Shown here: positions 9,190 through 17,426 of the stretch, one piece after another
How the letters are laid out: every line of letters begins with the position of its first letter
Position numbering within the stretch: the stretch's first letter is position 1
From: Polyangia bacterium
Lineage (GTDB): Bacteria > Myxococcota_A > Polyangia > Fen-1088
Reading direction: 5' to 3'
Assembly (NCBI GenBank): GCA_036268875.1
Contig: DATATI010000088.1
Span: 1-64,000, forward strand
DNA length: 64,000 bases
Notes under the pieces: generated by a model
Database searches by the model: none
Seen by the model: only the letters and a program-made list of their open reading frames with translations
What the model was told of the DNA's origin: nothing
Translations under genes and position numbers: made by a program

Positions 9190-9864
9190 TCACAGGCGTT
9201 GCAAGATCGTCGCGACGAATCCGGGGCGCAGGTAGAACCCGCATTTGCCGACGCGGGTGGGGCGGCCGGCGGGGTCGTAGCCGTCGCGCACATCGGCGGC
9301 GTTTTTTCCTTTTGGTCGCACTTGCAGGGCCGCGCCCAGGTGGCCGGTGATTTCCTCGACGCGGCCGCGGCGAAAGTATTCGCGCACGAACAAGGTGAAG
9401 TCGTCGCGCAAGGTGCGTTCTTCGCTGGCGCTCGGCGACCACAGGCCGGCGGCTGAAACCCGGCGTTCGCCCACCGACGCGCTTCCCGGCGGCACCTCCA
9501 AAGCGACGAACAGGACACGCGCCAATTTCTCGCGCACATAGCTTGATTCCCACGATTCGGCGGCGATGGCGATGGGATCGATCTGGCAGACGGCGGTCGA
9601 CTCCAGCGGAACCAGGTCGGCGTCGACGGGGACGGTCTTGAGCTCGATCCCCAGGGTGGCGAAATCGGGGCCGCGCGTACCGCCGGTTTCCACGCCCAGT
9701 TCGTGTTCGATGATCTGCCCGGACCAACCTTTGGTGCGCACACCACCGACGGGGACCGGCAGCCCCAGTTGATCGGCCAGATCCGACAGCTCGACGCCGA
9801 CCAGCGCGCGGGCGTGGGCCAATAGAGCCGCCAGCTCATCGCCTGCTGTCTCGAACCGCCGCAT
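9190..9864 (-). CDS. mutH: MutH-like mismatch repair endonuclease
   Basis: 224 residues from ATG 9864, compared with 229 in E. coli; this start also avoids the divergent gene at 9884. The MutH signature is intact: TKGWSGQIIEHELG (residues 44-57), then Asp67, Glu74 and Lys76 in PDFATLGIELKT, the DxnExK nuclease triad with the same spacing as E. coli D70/E77/K79. VPLESTAVC and the WESSYVREKL helix also match. In E. coli MutH nicks unmethylated GATC after activation by MutL. MutH is best known from gammaproteobacteria with Dam methylase; no methylase is present here. It is embedded in the BMC locus on the opposite strand. Confidence 0.88.
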   Translation of the reverse strand: MRRFETAGDELAALLAHARALVGVELSDLADQLGLPVPVGGVRTKGWSGQIIEHELGVETGGTRGPDFATLGIELKTVPVDADLVPLESTAVCQIDPIAIAAESWESSYVREKLARVLFVALEVPPGSASVGERRVSAAGLWSPSASEERTLRDDFTLFVREYFRRGRVEEITGHLGAALQVRPKGKNAADVRDGYDPAGRPTRVGKCGFYLRPGFVATILQRL

Positions 9865-9883
9865 TGGTTTAGTATTTTGCCGC

Positions 9884-11365
9884 GTGGAAGAGGCGCGGAT
9901 CCAGGAGATCGTCGATCGGGTGGTGGCGCGCATCGGCCAGATGCCCGAGACCCCGATGGAAGCGGTCAGAAATCCGCCGCCCGGTTACGTCGCCAGCGCC
10001 GCGCCGCCGCCTGCCCGCCGCCGCGACGTCGACGTCCCGCGCGGCCGGCGCGGCGTCTTCCCCGACGTCGAAGCCGCGGTGCGCGCCGCTCGCCGTGCTT
10101 TCGAGCAGAACGAAGCCTCGACGCTGGAGGCGCGCCATCGCTGGGTGGCGGCCATGCGCGAGGTCGCCGGCCAGCACGTCGGCGATCTGGCCCGGTACGC
10201 CGTCCTTGAGACCGGATACGGCCGCGCCGACGACAAGGTGAAAAAGAATCGGCTGTGCATTCGGAAGACGCCGGGGCCCGAATGGCTGAGGCCGCAGGCG
10301 TACTCCGGCGACGACGGGCTGACGGTGGTGGAACGGGCCAGCTACGGCGTCATCGGCTCGATCACGCCGACCACCAATCCCACCGAGACCGTGATCAACA
10401 ACGGCATCGGGATGATCTCCGGCGGCAACGCGGTGGTGTTCAACGTGCACCCGTACGCCGCCAAGGTCAGCGCCTGGTTCATTCACCTGCTGAACGAAGC
10501 CATCGTCGGCGCCGGGGGGCCGGAGAATCTGCTGACCTGCGTGGAACGGCCGACGATTGAAAGCGCCCAGCAGCTGATGCGCCACCCGGGCGTGCGCCTG
10601 CTGGTGGTGACCGGCGGACCGGGCGTGGTGAAGGAAGCGATGAACGCCGGCAAGAAGGTCATCGCCGCTGGCCCCGGCAACCCGCCCGCGGTGGTCGACG
10701 AGAGCGCCGACCTGGACACCGCCGCCAAGAACATCGTCCTTGGCGCGTCCATCGACAACAACATCATCTGCACGGCGGAAAAAGAGGTCATCGCCGTGGC
10801 CGCCATCGCCGATCGCTTGAAAGAGAAGCTCACTGCCAACGCCTGCATTTTCGTCGATGGCAAGCAGCTGGCCGCGCTGGAAAAGCTCGTCCTTCACCAG
10901 GGCGACAAAGGCGCCGTGCACCCGAACAAGGATTTCATCGGCAAGAACGCGGCGGTGATCTTGCGGCAGATCGGCGTGCGCGCCGACGACAACCTGCGCC
11001 TGGTGATGGCCGAGGTCGACGAGAAGCACCCGTTCGTGCAGCTTGAGATGCTGATGCCGGTGCTGCCCTTGGTGCGCGCGCCCGACGCCGCCGAGGCCAT
11101 CGCCATGGCCAAGCGGGTCGAGCATGGGTTCGGGCACACCGCGGTGATGTATTCGCGCAACATCGAACACATGCACGCCATGGCCCGCACCATCAACACC
11201 TCCATCTTCGTCAAGAACGCCTCGAACCTGGCGGGTCTCGGCGAGGGCGGCGAGGGCCACACGTCGTTCACCATCGCCTCGCCGACCGGCGAGGGGCTGA
11301 CCACGGTGCTCAACTTCACGCGCGAGCGGCGCTGCACGTTGAAAGACTACTTTCGATTCGTATGA
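9884..11365 (+). CDS. CoA-acylating aldehyde dehydrogenase, BMC-targeted (PduP/EutE-like)
   Basis: 493 residues. It oxidises an aldehyde to acyl-CoA with NAD+ and CoA, the shared core step of metabolosomes. The catalytic Cys296 lies in NNIICTAEKE; SYGVIGSITPTTNPTETV and VTGGPGVVK are diagnostic of the PduP/EutE branch. The N-terminus (about 3-20, EARIQEIVDRVVARIGQ) is an amphipathic helix followed by a Pro/Ala-rich linker, the form of an encapsulation peptide, so it is expected inside the shell. Its last codon overlaps the start of the BMC-T gene (ATGA). The aldehyde substrate cannot be read from the sequence. Confidence 0.95.
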   Translation: MEEARIQEIVDRVVARIGQMPETPMEAVRNPPPGYVASAAPPPARRRDVDVPRGRRGVFPDVEAAVRAARRAFEQNEASTLEARHRWVAAMREVAGQHVGDLARYAVLETGYGRADDKVKKNRLCIRKTPGPEWLRPQAYSGDDGLTVVERASYGVIGSITPTTNPTETVINNGIGMISGGNAVVFNVHPYAAKVSAWFIHLLNEAIVGAGGPENLLTCVERPTIESAQQLMRHPGVRLLVVTGGPGVVKEAMNAGKKVIAAGPGNPPAVVDESADLDTAAKNIVLGASIDNNIICTAEKEVIAVAAIADRLKEKLTANACIFVDGKQLAALEKLVLHQGDKGAVHPNKDFIGKNAAVILRQIGVRADDNLRLVMAEVDEKHPFVQLEMLMPVLPLVRAPDAAEAIAMAKRVEHGFGHTAVMYSRNIEHMHAMARTINTSIFVKNASNLAGLGEGGEGHTSFTIASPTGEGLTTVLNFTRERRCTLKDYFRFV

Positions 11366-11910
11366 GCGAGGCGCTGGCCTTGATAGAACTGTCGTCGATC
11401 GCGCGCGGCTATCAGGTGGCGGACGCCGTGGTGAAAAAAGCGCCGGTGATGTTGCGCGATTGCCGCCCGGTCAGCCCGGGGAAATTCCTGGTCCTGTTCG
11501 ACGGCGACGTGGCGTCGGTGGACGAAGCATTTCGGCGTGGCGTCGAGGTGGCCGGCGATCGCCTGGTGGACAAACTGTTCTTGCCGCAGGCCCACCCGCT
11601 GCTGGGACCGGCGGTGCGCGGGGAAAGCAACGCCGGTGCCGGCGTGGAATCGTACGCGGTGGTCGAGACGCTGTCGGTGGCGGCGGCGCTGCTGGCGGCG
11701 GACGCGGCGGCCAAGGCGGCGGCGGTGCGCCTGGTGGAGATGCAGCTTGGGCGCGGGATCGGCGGCAAGGCCTTCTTTGCCTTGTCCGGCCCGCTGGCGG
11801 ACATCGAAGCGGCGGTGGATGCCGCCATCAGCATCACCGACCGGGCCTTGTTGCTGGGGACCGAGATCATTCCGGCCCCGCACGAAGACTTTGTCGCCAA
11901 GTTGCCGTGA
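11362..11910 (+). CDS. BMC-T tandem-domain microcompartment shell protein (H. ochraceum T1-like)
   Basis: 182 residues, coupled by an ATGA overlap to the aldehyde dehydrogenase. Two BMC repeats: LALIELSSIARGYQVADAVV, then SYAVVETLSVAAALLAADAA, with matching second halves (CRPVSPGKFLVLFDGDVASV and GRGIGGKAFFALSGPLADIE). It resembles from memory Hoch_5812, the single-layer BMC-T1 of H. ochraceum. It is a different subclass from the BMC-T at 7709, so one BMC-H and two BMC-T types are encoded here. Confidence 0.93.
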   Translation: MSEALALIELSSIARGYQVADAVVKKAPVMLRDCRPVSPGKFLVLFDGDVASVDEAFRRGVEVAGDRLVDKLFLPQAHPLLGPAVRGESNAGAGVESYAVVETLSVAAALLAADAAAKAAAVRLVEMQLGRGIGGKAFFALSGPLADIEAAVDAAISITDRALLLGTEIIPAPHEDFVAKLP

Positions 11911-11961
11911 AAAAGAGGGCCGAGCGATGATCCGGCGCGACTGGCCGACCGTATATCCGGC

Positions 11962-12558
11962 ATGTCCAACCTGACCATGACCGCCCCGGAGACGTCGTCG
12001 GTTCGCTCGCCGCGCTCGGCCGCGTCTGCCCAGACGGCCGCTGCACCGGCCACGCTGGATGATCTGGCGGCGCTGACCGCCACCGAACTGCAGGACATTT
12101 ACCAGGGTGCCACGACGCCCACCCTCGCCGAGGTGGTCGGCGATCTGCGCGGCCGCATGCTGGCATCTGATCGGCTCGGGCGCGGGCTTTTAGCCCGGGC
12201 GCTGCGCGCGTTCGCCGCCTGGCGGTTCTTCCCCTGGCGCGGCAAGAGCTTCCAGGCGCTGGCCGCCGACCACGGCGAGGGCATCAACCGGGTGTTCGGC
12301 TTCGGCGCCGGCAAGCCGCGCCAGTGGTTTCGTTTTGAGACAAAAATCGGCCCGTCGCGCGCCGGCGACTTCGACGCCTTTCACCTGAATTACGACAACG
12401 CGGGCAATCCTTTCTATATCCGCGCCATCAAGGACGAGATTCGTCGCGTTCGTCCCGGCCTGTACCTGGGCCAGGCGTATCTGCTGACCAAAAAGCGCGC
12501 CCGCCTGGTGCTGTACTTCGGGCTGGCCATGCCGGCCGCTCCATTGACGGAGGCGTAG
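11962..12558 (+). CDS. Conserved hypothetical protein downstream of the BMC genes
   Basis: 198 residues. An Ala/Thr/Ser-rich N-terminus (1-40) leads to a compact domain with ELQDIYQGA, FFPWRGKSF, NRVFGFG, DFDAFHLNYDNAGNPFYIR and PGLYLGQAYL. No signal peptide or metal motif is visible. The pattern looks like a small beta-barrel (lipocalin-like) family, but I cannot name it. It begins 51 bp after the BMC-T gene and 8 bp before a hydrolase gene, so it is probably in the same transcript; whether it is cargo is unknown. Confidence 0.65.
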   Translation: MSNLTMTAPETSSVRSPRSAASAQTAAAPATLDDLAALTATELQDIYQGATTPTLAEVVGDLRGRMLASDRLGRGLLARALRAFAAWRFFPWRGKSFQALAADHGEGINRVFGFGAGKPRQWFRFETKIGPSRAGDFDAFHLNYDNAGNPFYIRAIKDEIRRVRPGLYLGQAYLLTKKRARLVLYFGLAMPAAPLTEA

Positions 12559-12566
12559 TCACCGCG

Positions 12567-13370
12567 ATGCCCACCGTCACCCGCGACGGCGCGGTCATCG
12601 CCTACGAAGTTTCGTCGCCGCCACCGGCGTCCGCACCGACGGTGGTGTTGCTTCACAACATCATGTGTGACCGACGGGTGTTCGCGCACGCCATCGCCAT
12701 CCTGCGGCCGCGCTTTCGCATTCTGGCCGTCGATTTTCGCGGCCACGGCGACAGCGCGCTGCCGGCGGCGCCATTTTCCATCGGCGATCTGGTGAGCGAC
12801 GTTCTGGCGGCGATGGATCAGGAAGGCGTGGCGCGCGCGGCGGTGGTCGGTCTGTCGATCGGCGCCACCGTGGCGATGGAGCTGGCCCTGCGCGCACCCG
12901 AGCGGGTCGAGCGCCTGGTGTTGATGGGCGCCGACGCCTCGCCCGACGGAGGGCTGACCCGCCTGCGCAACGGACTGTTTTGTCGGCTGGTGATGGTGAT
13001 CGGGTTGCGCTGGTTCCTGCTCGGCGGCGTCTTGCAGACCCTGTTCGGGAAATGGTTTCGCACCGAAGCCATCGAGCAATATGCGGTCTTTCGTGACCGC
13101 ATCGCCACGCTGGATCGCCGGGCGGCGCGCGGGGCGATGCGCGCGTGGGCCGGCCGGCGCCCGCTGCTGGCGCCGGTGGGGGCGCTGCGCATGCCGGTGC
13201 GGGTGGTGGTCGGCGACCTGGACGTGTCGTGTCCGCTTCCTTGCGGCCAGCGCTTGCAAGCGGCGATCGCCGGCGCCGAGCTGGTGCGCATCCCCTACGC
13301 CGGCCACACCATGACCGCCGAACGCCCTGAAGAGACCACCGACGCGATCGCGTCGTTCCTCGGCGTTTAG
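12567..13370 (+). CDS. Alpha/beta hydrolase
   Basis: 267 residues of the 3-oxoadipate enol-lactonase-like alpha/beta hydrolase group. The oxyanion region is VVLLHNIMCDRR, the strand DFRGHGDS precedes the nucleophile Ser97 in GLSIG, the acid is the aspartate in VVGDLDVSCP, and the base is the histidine in YAGHTMTAERP. The catalytic triad is complete. No signal peptide. It ends the plus-strand run that contains the BMC genes; a link to the microcompartment pathway (for example thioester or lactone hydrolysis) is only suggested by position. Confidence 0.85.
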   Translation: MPTVTRDGAVIAYEVSSPPPASAPTVVLLHNIMCDRRVFAHAIAILRPRFRILAVDFRGHGDSALPAAPFSIGDLVSDVLAAMDQEGVARAAVVGLSIGATVAMELALRAPERVERLVLMGADASPDGGLTRLRNGLFCRLVMVIGLRWFLLGGVLQTLFGKWFRTEAIEQYAVFRDRIATLDRRAARGAMRAWAGRRPLLAPVGALRMPVRVVVGDLDVSCPLPCGQRLQAAIAGAELVRIPYAGHTMTAERPEETTDAIASFLGV

Positions 13371-13522
13371 TCAGTATTTATATAGAGGCGCCGCGATCGG
13401 TTGGCTGGCCGCGGCGGCGCGGGCGGTCGGGCCGGTGGATTGTTTCCTGTGCTAGTGTGCGGGAATTGCGGTTGCGGTTGCGCGGGGCGGGCCGGGGCAA
13501 GGCTTACCTTTGGAGGCGATCC

Positions 13523-14593
13523 ATGAATTTTCCGCAGCGTGCGCGTTTCTTGGCGGCGATCGTGATGGCGACCGGCGCGGTCGCTTGCTCTAGCAGTCCG
13601 TCCAGTTCGGGCTCTGGTTCGGGCGGCGCCGGCGGCAGCAGTTCCGGATCAGGTGGGACGACCGGCTCGGGCGGCGCGCAGACCACCGGCAGCGGCGGCG
13701 CCACCGGCAGCGGCGGACAGACGAGCGGCAGCGGTGGCGCCGTCGGAACCGGCGGCGCCACGACCACCGACGGCGGCAGCGACGGCGCGCCGGCCAGCGG
13801 CGGCGCCAGCGGCAACGACGCCGGCAGCGACGCCACGAACGCGGCTTGCCCGCACATGTTCTGCGAGGACTTCGAGAGCGACACGGTGGGCATGCCGCCG
13901 AACCCGGCGATCTGGCACCAGGACGGGACGCCCACCATCGTCGACGCGATCAAGCCGCACGCGGGTGCCCACGCCTTGCACGTGTTGCCGCACACGGGCG
14001 CCTTGTGCACCGACGGCCAGCCATGCACCGCCGCGCGCTTCGCCCGCCTGACCGACGCCTTTCCGCAGGCGCTGCACAAGACCCACTATGGCCGTCTCTT
14101 CTTCTACATCAATCAATCACCGACCGATTTGCAGTACTACCACTGGATGGTGATGGAGGTGAACGCCAGCACCTCCTACTCCGGCGGCCTGGCCTTGCGC
14201 CAGGGCGGCGAGATGCCGCAGGGCGGACCGCTGACGGCCGGCGTGGCCAAGAACTACATGCTCACGCACATCGACACGCACCACCAGACCGACAATCCCT
14301 TCGAGATCGAGAAGGGCCGCGAGACGACGCAGACCCCGCTGATGAACAAGACCTGGTACTGCCTGGAGTGGTTCATCGATGCCCCCAATCAGAAGGCGCG
14401 CTACTGGCTGGATGGCTCGCCGCGGGACGGCCTCAACTGGGATGGTCCGCCCGCCGGTCAGCCGCAGTTCACCTTGCCGTCGGAGTTCAAGTCGCTGGCC
14501 GTCGGCATGCGCGTCTTCCAGGTCTCGACGCAGAACTTCGAACTGTTCGTCGACGACGTGGCGCTGGATTCAAAGCAAATCGGCTGCAACTAG
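13523..14593 (+). CDS. Secreted lipoprotein with Gly/Ser linker and Cip1-like carbohydrate-type domain
   Basis: 356 residues from ATG 13523, preceded by GGAGG. A lipoprotein signal ends in AVAC near residue 23. About 85 residues of Gly/Ser/Thr-rich linker follow, then a domain opening with FCEDFESDTVGMPPN and containing HYGRLFFYI, WYCLEWFIDAPNQKARYW and FELFVDDVAL. This is the concanavalin-like sandwich found in Cip1-type and polysaccharide-lyase-like secreted myxobacterial proteins. Likely surface-exposed and glycan-binding; a catalytic site was not identified. Confidence 0.75.
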   Translation: MNFPQRARFLAAIVMATGAVACSSSPSSSGSGSGGAGGSSSGSGGTTGSGGAQTTGSGGATGSGGQTSGSGGAVGTGGATTTDGGSDGAPASGGASGNDAGSDATNAACPHMFCEDFESDTVGMPPNPAIWHQDGTPTIVDAIKPHAGAHALHVLPHTGALCTDGQPCTAARFARLTDAFPQALHKTHYGRLFFYINQSPTDLQYYHWMVMEVNASTSYSGGLALRQGGEMPQGGPLTAGVAKNYMLTHIDTHHQTDNPFEIEKGRETTQTPLMNKTWYCLEWFIDAPNQKARYWLDGSPRDGLNWDGPPAGQPQFTLPSEFKSLAVGMRVFQVSTQNFELFVDDVALDSKQIGCN

Positions 14594-14594
14594 T

Positions 14595-14969
14595 CTAAGA
14601 AGTAAGCAGTTTGGGTCGCGCCGGACCGTAATCGGAAAAGCCGAAGGCCACGAATTGCGAGCCGCTCATCAGGGTCAGGAAAGCGCGGGTCAGCGGGGGC
14701 GCCGAATCCAGCAGCAGCCAGGTGGCGCCGAGCACGGCGATGCCTTCGCCGAGTTCGATGAAGGCGTGCACGCGAAACGGGATCAGCTTCACCGTGCCTT
14801 GCGGGTAGTCGGTGAAACGAGTCAGCGCGAAGTGCAGGGCGGCACCGCCGAGCGCGATGATCAGGGCGGCGCCGTGCAAACCCAAGGCAAACGCCCCGGC
14901 GATGTAGAGCAGCGATACCAGATCATCCAGCCAGCCGTGCAGGCGCGGACCGATCAGCGGATACAGCAT
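14595..14969 (-). CDS. Small integral membrane protein (SPW-repeat-like)
   Basis: 124 residues with four hydrophobic segments: about 10-28, 33-48, 68-88 and 92-110. The motif GWLDDLVSLLYIAGAFALG resembles small four-helix SPW or DUF-type membrane proteins. It overlaps nothing but ends 1 bp from the convergent lipoprotein gene. It lies 19 bp after the FHA/AAA+ regulator on the same strand. Function unknown. Confidence 0.7.
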   Translation of the reverse strand: MLYPLIGPRLHGWLDDLVSLLYIAGAFALGLHGAALIIALGGAALHFALTRFTDYPQGTVKLIPFRVHAFIELGEGIAVLGATWLLLDSAPPLTRAFLTLMSGSQFVAFGFSDYGPARPKLLTS

Positions 14970-14988
14970 CGCCTGCCGCGTTCGTTGT

Positions 14989-16377
14989 TCACTCGCGATC
15001 CTTGGGGCGGAAATTCTGTGGGCCGAGACCGAATTTCTTGATCCAGCGCCAGACGGCGGCGCGGTGTTTGCCGAGATCGCGTGACACCTCGGCCACGTTG
15101 CCGTCGTAACGTTTCAGCAGTTCTTCCAGCTGTCCCGCCGTCGGTGAGGGGCCGTTGGCGCGCCGGCCGGCCACGGTGACCGGCGCGGTGAGGACGCGGG
15201 CGATTGGCTCGGGCAGATCGCGCAGGGCGATCACTTTCCCGCCGCCGGCCAGGACGGCGGCGGTGGTGACGATCTTCTCCAGCTCGCGCACGTTCAGCGG
15301 CCAGCCGTGCAGGCACAACGCGCGGAACGCCGGCTGATCAAAATGCGTCTCGGGCGTGGCGCGCAGAAAATGGGCGCCCAGGGCGCCCAGATCTTCCACC
15401 CGGTTGCGCAGCGGTGGCAGGTGAATAGGCGCAGCGCCCAGGCGGCCGATCATGTCGTCGCGCAGGCCGCCCGGCCCTTTGCCGGTCAGGCCCCCGCCGG
15501 TGCGGTTGGTGGCGGCGACGATGCGCACGTCGATGCGACGCGGGCGCGTCGATCCAAGCGGGGTCATCTCGCGGTCCTGCAGAAAACGTAAAAGTTTCGT
15601 CTGCGCCTCGGGCGTCATCTCGCCGATCTCGTCGAGAAACAGCGTCCCGCCCTCGGCCTCTTCGATGAGGCCGGGCTTGGCCTGGTGGGCGGTGGAGTGC
15701 GCGCCCTGGCGATAACCGAACAGCTCGCTTTCCACCAGCTCGCGCGGGATAGCGGCGCAGTTGATGGCGATGAAGCGGCCCTTGCGCGCACTGGCCCGGT
15801 GCACAGCGCGGGCGTAGACCTCCTTGCCGACCCCGGTCTCGCCGACGATCAGCAGCTCGCCGTCGGACGCCGCCAGCCGCCGCAAGCGATCGCAGGCCAG
15901 GGCCATGGTCGGCGAGGCAGTGGCCACCGGCCCGAACGGCTGCACCAGATCGTTCTTGATCGCCTCCAGCTCCAGCGCCGACACCACCCGGAACACGCCC
16001 ACGTGGTTGCCCAGAAAAACCAGGGCGCCGTCGCGCAAGGGAACGTTGCGTTCGATGCGGGCGTTATCCACCCAGGTGCCGTTCTTGCTGCCGAGATCGA
16101 ACAGATCGAACGCGCCACCGGCCCGTGGAACCAGGCGCGCGTGATGCCCCGAGACCAGGGTGTCATCCAGCAGCGCCACGTTGACCCCGGGCCGGCTGTG
16201 ATCGGGAGCGCGCCGCCCGATTTCGAGGCCATTGCCGACGATCTGCAGCCGCTTGTTCGCCGGCAGCCCCGGACTCTCCGCGCTGCCCACCATCAGCAGG
16301 ACCGCGATGTCGCGCCGCTCTTCCGTGGCCAGCGGCGACTTCACCGCCGTCAAGGTCTGGTCGCGGCCGGTCGTCAT
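14989..16377 (-). CDS. FHA domain/AAA+ enhancer-binding-type regulator lacking GAFTGA
   Basis: 462 residues. An FHA phosphopeptide-binding domain covers about 45-130 (EIGRR, VSGHHARL, DLGSKNGTWVDN). A sigma-54-activator-type AAA+ domain follows: Walker A GETGVGKE (179-186), Walker B GTLFLDEI (244-251) and an arginine-rich sensor region. It ends with a Fis-type helix-turn-helix (GNVAEVSRDLGKHRAAVWRW). The sigma-54 contact loop, normally GAFTGA, reads GAHSTAH at 225-231, so contact with sigma-54 is doubtful. FHA activators in myxobacteria take input from Ser/Thr kinases; two are encoded nearby. Confidence 0.9.
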   Translation of the reverse strand: MTTGRDQTLTAVKSPLATEERRDIAVLLMVGSAESPGLPANKRLQIVGNGLEIGRRAPDHSRPGVNVALLDDTLVSGHHARLVPRAGGAFDLFDLGSKNGTWVDNARIERNVPLRDGALVFLGNHVGVFRVVSALELEAIKNDLVQPFGPVATASPTMALACDRLRRLAASDGELLIVGETGVGKEVYARAVHRASARKGRFIAINCAAIPRELVESELFGYRQGAHSTAHQAKPGLIEEAEGGTLFLDEIGEMTPEAQTKLLRFLQDREMTPLGSTRPRRIDVRIVAATNRTGGGLTGKGPGGLRDDMIGRLGAAPIHLPPLRNRVEDLGALGAHFLRATPETHFDQPAFRALCLHGWPLNVRELEKIVTTAAVLAGGGKVIALRDLPEPIARVLTAPVTVAGRRANGPSPTAGQLEELLKRYDGNVAEVSRDLGKHRAAVWRWIKKFGLGPQNFRPKDRE

Positions 16378-16404
16378 GCCGCCAGCGTACCACCGTCCGC
16401 GCGA

Positions 16405-17259
16405 TCAGAGACGCGCCGACACGCTGATGTACGGAAGCGGAAAGTACGATGTGGTCTGCTGGTTGTTGATGTACGGAACCAACAGCAACCCAGCATCGCT
16501 CGACAGGTGCTTCCAGAGCACGCGCAGCGCCGCGCCCGGGGTGATCGCCAGATTGGCCGCGCTGGCGCTGGAATTGGCCACCACCTCCAGCAAAAGCTTG
16601 GTGTGCTCGCTCATGCGCTTGATCAAGGACGCGGCGTAATAAAGGTCGACCGACGAGGGCCCGTTCTCGAGGTTCAGGCGGGCCAGCGCGGTGGCGTTCA
16701 GGTTCGAATGGCAGCCGCCGTCCAGGCAAGCGGTCAGCGTGGCGCCGAGGTGCGGGGTCAGCGTGGTCTCCGGTCCCTCCGCTTCCGTGCTGGGTGGATT
16801 CTTGGGTGGACCGTCGTACGGCTCCTGACCGTGCCGGTAGGTCAGGCCGCCGTCGATCGCCAACCGCAGGCGGGCCGTACGCAGCGCCTGAAATTTCAGG
16901 TTCCCCACCACCCGGGTGTACCCGTCGATGGGCGCCACGCCGATCGCCGTCAACTGCAGCCGGTCGACGATGCCGAAGCTGAGGCCGGCGCCGAAGATTT
17001 CGTACAGGCTGCCGGTCACCGTGCCGCCCGGCTGGGTCAGCGCGGTGGGCGACAGCAGCGCGTGGTCGGCGCCGGGGTCTTCGCGCTCGGCGGGGGCGGG
17101 TGCTGATGGCAAGGTCGGAACAGCGGCGGCTGGCGACGGTGATTGCGTCAGCGTGGTGGTCGCGGTCGCGGTCGTGGTCTCGGGCGCGGCAGGCGCCGCC
17201 CACACGACGGCGGGCGAGCTGAGCAACAAAGTGGTGATGAGAACCGACGGTCGATGCAT
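16405..17259 (-). CDS. Outer-membrane beta-barrel-like protein
   Basis: 284 residues from ATG 17259, which follows a GGAGGG ribosome-binding site and starts the signal peptide (MHRPSVLITTLLLSS, cleaved after VWAAP). A Thr/Ala/Pro-rich linker precedes a beta-rich domain with alternating hydrophobic strands (LYEIFGAGLSFGIVDRL, LRLAIDGGLTYRHG) and an aromatic-Leu C-terminus (YISVSARL) typical of barrels. Cysteines in the ACLDGGCH loop may form a disulfide. It is 27 bp upstream of the FHA regulator gene on the same strand. Confidence 0.75.
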   Translation of the reverse strand: MHRPSVLITTLLLSSPAVVWAAPAAPETTTATATTTLTQSPSPAAAVPTLPSAPAPAEREDPGADHALLSPTALTQPGGTVTGSLYEIFGAGLSFGIVDRLQLTAIGVAPIDGYTRVVGNLKFQALRTARLRLAIDGGLTYRHGQEPYDGPPKNPPSTEAEGPETTLTPHLGATLTACLDGGCHSNLNATALARLNLENGPSSVDLYYAASLIKRMSEHTKLLLEVVANSSASAANLAITPGAALRVLWKHLSSDAGLLLVPYINNQQTTSYFPLPYISVSARL

Positions 17260-17426
17260 GGCGCCCTCCGGTCGGCGGGAACGTGCGAACAGTCGCCACC
17301 GAACGACAGCAAAGGCGAGGCCAATAACGATTGCGGCGCTGCTGGCTGCTTTCTTGTGCGGCCCACGAGCCGCCGCCGCTGCGATCGCGACAGCGCTGTC
17401 CGGATCGTGACCGCCGGTCGGCGCCG

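Noticed and set aside
13390-13440. GC-rich hairpin downstream of the hydrolase gene
   Set aside because: The arms are imperfect, the loop is long and no T-tract follows; insufficient to call a terminator.
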